Below, one piece after another: positions 39,154 to 43,830 of a stretch of DNA of 43,830 nucleotides (position 1 is its first letter; each line of letters opens with the position of its first letter). The notes under the pieces are model-generated. The model was not told the DNA's origin. It saw only the letters and a program-made list of their open reading frames with translations, and did no database searches. The stretch is from JADJLQ01 sp034439915 (GTDB lineage Bacteria > Bacteroidota > Bacteroidia > Chitinophagales > Saprospiraceae), in NCBI GenBank assembly GCA_034439915.1, contig JAWXBI010000124.1, positions 1 to 43,830 of the forward strand, read 5' to 3'. The position numbers and the translations under genes were made by a program.

Positions 39154-40011
39154 TCATTTATAGGCTTCATCCACCTGCTGGCGAAGGTTTTGATAGGCCA
39201 TGCTCCCCTGTAAGGCCAGGTTTTGCCACCTGCACTCCATAACGATTTTACCTTTATACCCTTCCTTTTTTAAGGCACGGAGATAAGGCCTCAAATCTTC
39301 CCCATTTACTCCGGGTGGGGTACGGCCTTCCTTTTCTGCTATTTCACAGTATATGGCATATTTTTTAGTCCCCTCAATTACAGTAGGCAATTCATTTTCT
39401 TTCAACATGTGGTAGATATCGATACACAAACGAAAGTTTTTATGATCCACTGCTTTTACCACTTCGAGAGCTTCACCGAGTTTATTTAGAAAATTGCATT
39501 CCGTGCTGTTCAGATTTTCAAGAGCAAGCAGGATGTCATATTTAGACGCTACCATGGCTATTTTTTTGGCCATATAAATGAACTGTTTTTTAGCTTCAGC
39601 CTGATCGAAACCAGGCGGCACTCCACGCGATCCCCCGCTTCCCCACGTGATCAGTCTCAACCCTGCTGCTTTAGCTCGTCGAAGCACGACGTCGACATAA
39701 GCCAACACTGCTTTTTCATCCACCTTGGGTCCAACCACTTTAAGGTCTCCTGGAATAAAAAGATTACAGGCGTACAAGGGGACTTTTAGATTTTTGATAG
39801 TTTTGAGGTTGGCCTGGAATTGTTCTTCCGTCACCGTCCTCGGAGAAAGTAAGACCGATACGGATTCTACTAAACAAGTAAATCCAAAAGTGTTGAGCAA
39901 GCTGTCATTTTTAATATCCTGCACTACCCCGATTGCCGGTATTTTTTTCTTTTGTCCAAACACAGGCAGATTCCACAGGATAAGCAGACAAAGTATTTTT
40001 AACTTCATCAT
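39154..40011 (-). CDS. Exported sugar phosphate isomerase/epimerase-like TIM-barrel protein
   Basis: This 285-residue protein of the xylose-isomerase-like TIM-barrel superfamily has a signal peptide (KLKILCLLILWNLPVFGQ). Metal-site candidates are DILLALENLNSTECN (Glu), NFRLCIDIYHML (Asp, His), KYAIYCEIAEKEGR and GKIVMECRWQ (Glu). An extracytoplasmic isomerase or 3-keto-sugar enzyme is plausible; related exported TIM-barrel proteins in Bacteroidota are often mislabelled as AP endonucleases. Two consecutive ATGs (40011, 40008) could start it. The substrate is unknown. It is divergent from thrS. Confidence 0.82.
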   Translation of the reverse strand: MMKLKILCLLILWNLPVFGQKKKIPAIGVVQDIKNDSLLNTFGFTCLVESVSVLLSPRTVTEEQFQANLKTIKNLKVPLYACNLFIPGDLKVVGPKVDEKAVLAYVDVVLRRAKAAGLRLITWGSGGSRGVPPGFDQAEAKKQFIYMAKKIAMVASKYDILLALENLNSTECNFLNKLGEALEVVKAVDHKNFRLCIDIYHMLKENELPTVIEGTKKYAIYCEIAEKEGRTPPGVNGEDLRPYLRALKKEGYKGKIVMECRWQNLALQGSMAYQNLRQQVDEAYK

Positions 40012-40177
40012 AAAATTAAAGGTACTATAAAACGATTCACTTAGAAAAGTCCGGCTTTAGTTTTAGATAGAAAGTTGGAATTATTAATGTATGGATGTAA
40101 TTTAAACGCCAAGCGCCTGACGTATCTGTTTCCCTGATCATTTAGATGTGTGTCACTTCATCCTCCCCAATTCTGAT

Positions 40178-40185
40178 TACTTTTG
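40178..40185 (+). promoter_or_regulatory. Candidate -7 box for thrS
   Basis: TACTTTTG, a full TAnnTTTG match, lies 24 bases before the thrS ATG at 40210, giving a leader of about 16-18 bases. The upstream -33 region has no TTTG. The short leader leaves no room for a T-box or operator-type thrS leader. Confidence 0.45.
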
Positions 40186-40209
40186 CCCCTCATTTTATTT
40201 GTACTTAAG

Positions 40210-42132
40210 ATGATTACTATAACTCTGCCTGATGGATCCAGGCGCGAATATCCTTCAGGTGTCACCAGTCTTGAGATCGCCAAATCGATTTCTGAAGGCC
40301 TGGCCCGCAATGTTTTAGCTGCTAAAGTCAACGGCCAGATATGGGATGCCGGCAGGCCAATTACCCAGGACTCTACGTTGCAATTATTGACCTGGAATGA
40401 TAAGGAAGGTAAGTCTACGTTTTGGCATTCCACCGCCCATCTTATGGCCGAAGCCCTGGAGTCCGTGCACCCGGGCACCAAATTTGGAATAGGCCCTCCG
40501 ATTGAGCAAGGTTTTTATTATGATGTAGATACGGGTGATAAAGCCCTGACTCCGGCTGACCTGGTGACTATTGAAAATAAAATGCAGGAACTGGCCAGAC
40601 AAAACAATGCCTACCTGCGAAAAGAAATGTCTAAAGCGGATGCTATTGAATATTTCACACAGAAACAGGATGAATATAAAATCGAACTGCTTCAGGACCT
40701 GCAGGATGGACAAATCACCTTCTATTCTCAAGGTCATTTTACTGACCTGTGCCGCGGCCCCCACATTCCGGAAACCGGTTTTATAAAAGCAGTCAAACTG
40801 ACCGCTCTGGCCGGGGCGTATTGGAGAGGGGATGAAAAAAGAAAACAATTGACCCGCATCTATGGCATCAGTTTTCCTAAACAAAAAGAACTGACTGAAT
40901 ACCTCACGATGATTGAGGAAGCCAAAAAAAGAGATCATCGTAAACTGGGTGCCGAACTGGAGTTATTTATGTTTTCTGAACGTGTAGGTGCCGGCCTGCC
41001 CATTTGGTTACCAAAAGGCGCTGCTTTGCGGAGCAGGCTGGAAGATTTTCTCAAAGCGGAACAAGTCAAACGGGGATACCAACCCGTAATCACACCTCAT
41101 ATAGGACGGAAAGAACTTTATATCACTTCCGGGCACTATGCCAAATACGGCAAAGACAGTTTTCAGCCCATCCACACACCCAATGAAGGGGAAGAGTTTT
41201 TACTAAAACCCATGAATTGCCCGCATCATTGCGAAATCTTTGGGCACCGACCCAGGTCCTATAAAGAGTTGCCGATACGTATCGCTGAATTTGGAACGGT
41301 CTATCGATACGAACAAAGCGGAGAGTTGCATGGGCTCACCCGTGTCCGTGGTTTTACCCAGGATGATGCTCATTTGTTTTGTACTTCAGAACAATTAAAA
41401 GAAGAGTTCATTGGTGTCATCGACCTGACCATGTTTGTATTGAAAAAGCTGGGGTTTGAAAAATTCACCGCCCAGATTTCATTAAGAGACCCAAACAATA
41501 AAGAAAAATATATTGGAAGTGATGAAAACTGGGAAAAAGCAGAAGCTGCAATCATCGAAGCGGCTGCAGAAGCAGGGTTAGAAACCGTCACCGAATTGGG
41601 AGAAGCTGCTTTTTACGGACCTAAACTTGATTTTATGGTTAAAGATGCCCTTGGCCGCAACTGGCAATTGGGTACCATACAAGTTGATTATAATCTTCCG
41701 GAGCGATTCGAATTGGAATATATCGGATCGGATAATCAGGCCCATCGGCCGGTGATGATCCATCGTGCCCCTTTTGGGTCACTGGAACGATTTGTAGGGG
41801 TCCTGATCGAACACCACGGAGGCAATTTCCCGCTCTGGCTCACCCCGGAACAATTTGCCATATTACCCATCAGTGACCGGTTTAATGAATACGGACATCG
41901 CATGAAAAATGACCTGGCTGCGCTGGGTTTCCGGGGATTTGTGGATGATCGCAGCGAAACCATCGGGAAAAAGATAAGGGATAACGAAATGAAAAAAATT
42001 CCCTTTCTGCTCATCGTGGGTGAAAAAGAAGTGGCTGCCAACACCCTTGCACTCCGTGAACATGGAAAAGGGGATCAGGGGAGTATGACCATTAGAGAAC
42101 TGTCTGCAAAACTTTCGGCCCTCATGGCCTGA
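40210..42132 (+). CDS. thrS: Threonyl-tRNA synthetase
   Basis: This is a class II aminoacyl-tRNA synthetase of 640 residues. The TGS domain lies at 1-62 (MITITLPDGSRREYPSGVTS). The N2 editing domain has the HxxxH motif in WHSTAHLMAEAL and LCRGPHIPE. The catalytic core contains the zinc ligand Cys in LKPMNCPHHCEIFGHRPRSY, RYEQSGELHGLTRVRGFTQD (motif 2) and HRAPFGSLERFVGVLIEHH (motif 3). A C-terminal anticodon-binding domain completes it. The frame opens nine codons earlier, but the ATG at 40210 matches the family start. The next gene begins three bases after the stop, and it is not infC, the usual neighbour of thrS. Confidence 0.97.
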   Translation: MITITLPDGSRREYPSGVTSLEIAKSISEGLARNVLAAKVNGQIWDAGRPITQDSTLQLLTWNDKEGKSTFWHSTAHLMAEALESVHPGTKFGIGPPIEQGFYYDVDTGDKALTPADLVTIENKMQELARQNNAYLRKEMSKADAIEYFTQKQDEYKIELLQDLQDGQITFYSQGHFTDLCRGPHIPETGFIKAVKLTALAGAYWRGDEKRKQLTRIYGISFPKQKELTEYLTMIEEAKKRDHRKLGAELELFMFSERVGAGLPIWLPKGAALRSRLEDFLKAEQVKRGYQPVITPHIGRKELYITSGHYAKYGKDSFQPIHTPNEGEEFLLKPMNCPHHCEIFGHRPRSYKELPIRIAEFGTVYRYEQSGELHGLTRVRGFTQDDAHLFCTSEQLKEEFIGVIDLTMFVLKKLGFEKFTAQISLRDPNNKEKYIGSDENWEKAEAAIIEAAAEAGLETVTELGEAAFYGPKLDFMVKDALGRNWQLGTIQVDYNLPERFELEYIGSDNQAHRPVMIHRAPFGSLERFVGVLIEHHGGNFPLWLTPEQFAILPISDRFNEYGHRMKNDLAALGFRGFVDDRSETIGKKIRDNEMKKIPFLLIVGEKEVAANTLALREHGKGDQGSMTIRELSAKLSALMA

Positions 42133-42135
42133 TTT

Positions 42136-43644
42136 ATGTCCACCTGGAAATCATCGATAGTCAAACCTTTTGGATTGATGATCCATCGCTCCGTATTGAG
42201 TATGGCGAAAAATGCCATAGAGGATCAGCATCGGTTATTCAATCAACTTATAGACCAGGCGAAAGACACCATATTTGGGAAGGAACATCATTTTAATACC
42301 ATCAGAAATCATAAGGATTACCAGGAACAGGTCCCGATCCGGGACTATGAACAAATCAAAGAATATATTCAATACATCAAAGACGGCAAATCGGATGTTT
42401 TGTGGCCCGGGGTACCCTTGTATTTTGCCAAGACATCGGGTACTACTTCAGGGGTTAAATACATACCCTTGACTAAAACCAGCATGCCTTTCCATTTCAG
42501 TTGTGCACGCAATGCCGTGATGAATTATGCCGCCCAGATCAATGATTTCAGTTATTTGGATGGTAAACTGATGTTTTTATCTGGTAGCCCGGAGACTTCA
42601 AAAGCCGGGGCGATTCGTGCCGGAAGACTATCTGGCCTGGTAAATCTGCATATCCCGGCATTATTCAAATTGAGCCAATTGCCGAGTTATCCAACCAATT
42701 GTATAGAAGATTGGGACACCAAAGTTGACCGGATTATTGATGAATGTGTTGGACAAGATCTCCGCCTGCTAAGCGGGATACCTCCCTGGGTGGTAATGTT
42801 TACGGAAAAATTACTTCATAAGACTGGAAAAAAAGATATAAAAGACATTTTTCCAAATCTTAAAATGCTGGTTAGTGGCGGGGTCAATTTTGCTCCGTAC
42901 CGGGCGCAGTATGAAAAATTATTCGGTGCCAATATGCCCCGGGTGGATACCTACCCGGCATCAGAAGGATTTATTGGTTTTCAGTTTGAACCTGACGATC
43001 CGGCTTTAATCCTCAATACCCGTGCCGGCGTATATTTTGAATTTGTTTTACCCGAAGAATTAAATAAAGACCACCCCAAAAGGTTGAATTTAAAAGCAGT
43101 TGAAACCGGGGTCACGTACGCTATTTTGTTAACTACCAATGCCGGGCTCTGGTGTTATAATATCGGTGATACGATAGAATTTGTTTCGACACGTCCTTAC
43201 CGGTTTATAATTAATGGCCGGGTGAGCCAGTTCATTTCAGCTTTCGGAGAACATGTCATTGAAAAGGAAGTCGAAACTGCCCTCTTACAAACCTGCAAAA
43301 AACACCGGTGTTCCGTATCCGAATTTACCGTTGCGCCGCAAGTAAACCCAGCAGATCACGGCAAGCCCTTCCATCAGTGGTTTATCGATTTTGAAACCCG
43401 GCCTTCAGACCAGATTCAGTTTATCCACGACCTGGATGAGTCTATGTGTCAGCAGAACATTTATTATCAGGACCTCATATCGGGCTCCATCCTGAGGCCG
43501 TTGCAGTTGCAGCTCATGAAATCACAGGCTTTTCGAGACTATATGCGCGATATTGGCAAACTGGGGGGGCAAAATAAAATACCACACCTTAGAAATGATA
43601 GAAAAATCGCTGATGAATTGGTTCCTTATTTTGATTTGTGGTAG
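42136..43644 (+). CDS. GH3 (auxin-responsive promoter) family acyl-acid amido synthetase-like protein
   Basis: This is a 502-residue adenylating enzyme of the GH3 family, which in plants conjugates acyl acids to amino acids using ATP. The nucleotide-binding motif is TSGTTSGVKYIPLT (about residue 110). The later ATP-binding motifs are MLVSGGVNFAPY, YPASEGFIGFQF and YNIGDTIEFVSTRPYRFIINGR. The bacterial role is not established; activation of a carboxylic acid followed by transfer to an amine is expected. Translation is likely coupled to thrS (three-base gap). Confidence 0.9.
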   Translation: MSTWKSSIVKPFGLMIHRSVLSMAKNAIEDQHRLFNQLIDQAKDTIFGKEHHFNTIRNHKDYQEQVPIRDYEQIKEYIQYIKDGKSDVLWPGVPLYFAKTSGTTSGVKYIPLTKTSMPFHFSCARNAVMNYAAQINDFSYLDGKLMFLSGSPETSKAGAIRAGRLSGLVNLHIPALFKLSQLPSYPTNCIEDWDTKVDRIIDECVGQDLRLLSGIPPWVVMFTEKLLHKTGKKDIKDIFPNLKMLVSGGVNFAPYRAQYEKLFGANMPRVDTYPASEGFIGFQFEPDDPALILNTRAGVYFEFVLPEELNKDHPKRLNLKAVETGVTYAILLTTNAGLWCYNIGDTIEFVSTRPYRFIINGRVSQFISAFGEHVIEKEVETALLQTCKKHRCSVSEFTVAPQVNPADHGKPFHQWFIDFETRPSDQIQFIHDLDESMCQQNIYYQDLISGSILRPLQLQLMKSQAFRDYMRDIGKLGGQNKIPHLRNDRKIADELVPYFDLW

Positions 43645-43821
43645 GGTTGAAGTGAAACACCTAACATTAGCGGTTTATCTAACGCTGAAGGAAAAGCGGA
43701 AAATTACCTGAACAATTCAAATCACTGATGCCCTCGGGATGCTCCCAAACAATATGGGTAGGAAATTACGCGGGACAAGTTACCTCCTAAATTCTGAGAT
43801 CCGATAGTTTCACTTCGACCC
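43644..43821. mobile_element. 178-bp segment bounded by 15-bp terminal inverted repeats (MITE-like)
   Basis: GGGTTGAAGTGAAAC (43644-43658) and GTTTCACTTCGACCC (43807-43821) are inverted copies with one mismatch in 15. The left arm begins at the last base of the GH3 stop codon. The 148-base interior has no reading frame; it contains small inverted words such as AGCG...CGCT. No target-site duplication is evident. Size and ends fit a non-autonomous miniature transposable element, but a structured transcript or a long-range terminator hairpin is also possible. Confidence 0.45.
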
Positions 43822-43830
43822 CCGCACTTA

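Noticed and set aside
40012..40209. T-box or autoregulatory leader for thrS
   Set aside because: No T-box sequence or anticodon-like hairpin was seen, and the best promoter box leaves a leader of under 20 bases.

Overview
The window looks like a chromosomal segment of a Bacteroidota bacterium, most likely of the Saprospiraceae type. The phylum call rests on several things seen here: Bacteroidota-style promoter boxes (TAnnTTTG), start codons with little or no Shine-Dalgarno sequence, and Bacteroidota-typical families such as a DUF3078 protein, a beta-barrel receptor with a carboxypeptidase-D-like N-terminal domain, RskA-type anti-sigma factors, a UMF1-type MFS carrier and a prokaryotic GH3 enzyme. 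The family-level placement is an inference. The region is ordinary core and accessory chromosome: no prophage, CRISPR array, complete insertion sequence or plasmid gene was found.

Layout. 1-1833 is the 3' part of clpB. 1886-5137 (minus) holds an ECF sigma factor and its RskA-type anti-sigma factor in a TAATG overlap, an MtfA-like membrane protein that has lost its metallopeptidase motif, and a DUF3078 protein. 5374-8442 (plus) holds an M28 peptidase overlapping hpt, a tRNA-Asn with its own promoter and a strong terminator, and a PfkB-family kinase. 8635-11552 (minus) holds an IlvD/Edd sugar-acid dehydratase and mutY. A Tat-exported Gfo/Idh/MocA oxidoreductase follows at 11602. 12729-17245 (minus) holds an ABC exporter pair whose permease has a His/Asp-rich insert, and an outer-membrane beta-barrel receptor with a clear terminator.

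17468-22524 (minus) reads as a five-gene unit: PP2C/SpoIIE phosphatase, TM2-TPR-SHOCT membrane protein, CBS protein, BamA-like barrel protein and NAD kinase, ending in a hairpin. A NodB deacetylase lies upstream of it. From 23613 (plus) come gltX, a 62-residue protein, and an ECF sigma / membrane anti-sigma / repeat-protein triad. A secreted PQQ-type sugar dehydrogenase and a UMF1 transporter lie on the minus strand (27730-30223). Then on the plus strand come a RimK-like ligase overlapping an aspartoacylase-like deacylase, a methyltransferase carrying a lipoprotein signal, and a TIM-barrel isomerase. These are followed by a DinB protein (minus), a TPR lipoprotein, a TlpA-like thioredoxin, two tandem dodecins and a VOC protein.

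The only gap over 300 bases (37363-37816) contains the decayed remains of an Rhs/YD-repeat gene. The window ends with a GH10 xylanase, a secreted TIM-barrel protein (minus), thrS, a GH3-family enzyme three bases after thrS, and a 178-bp element bounded by 15-bp inverted repeats.

The points most worth following are: the secreted methyltransferase; the RimK/deacylase pair; the His-rich ABC permease; the MtfA-like pseudo-peptidase; the tandem dodecins lacking the canonical flavin-binding Trp and Gln; the thrS-GH3 coupling; the inverted-repeat element at the right edge; and the recurrent TAnnTTTG boxes placed almost on top of start codons, which suggest leaderless or very short-leader transcripts. 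I did not find a clearly novel multi-gene defence or biosynthetic system.
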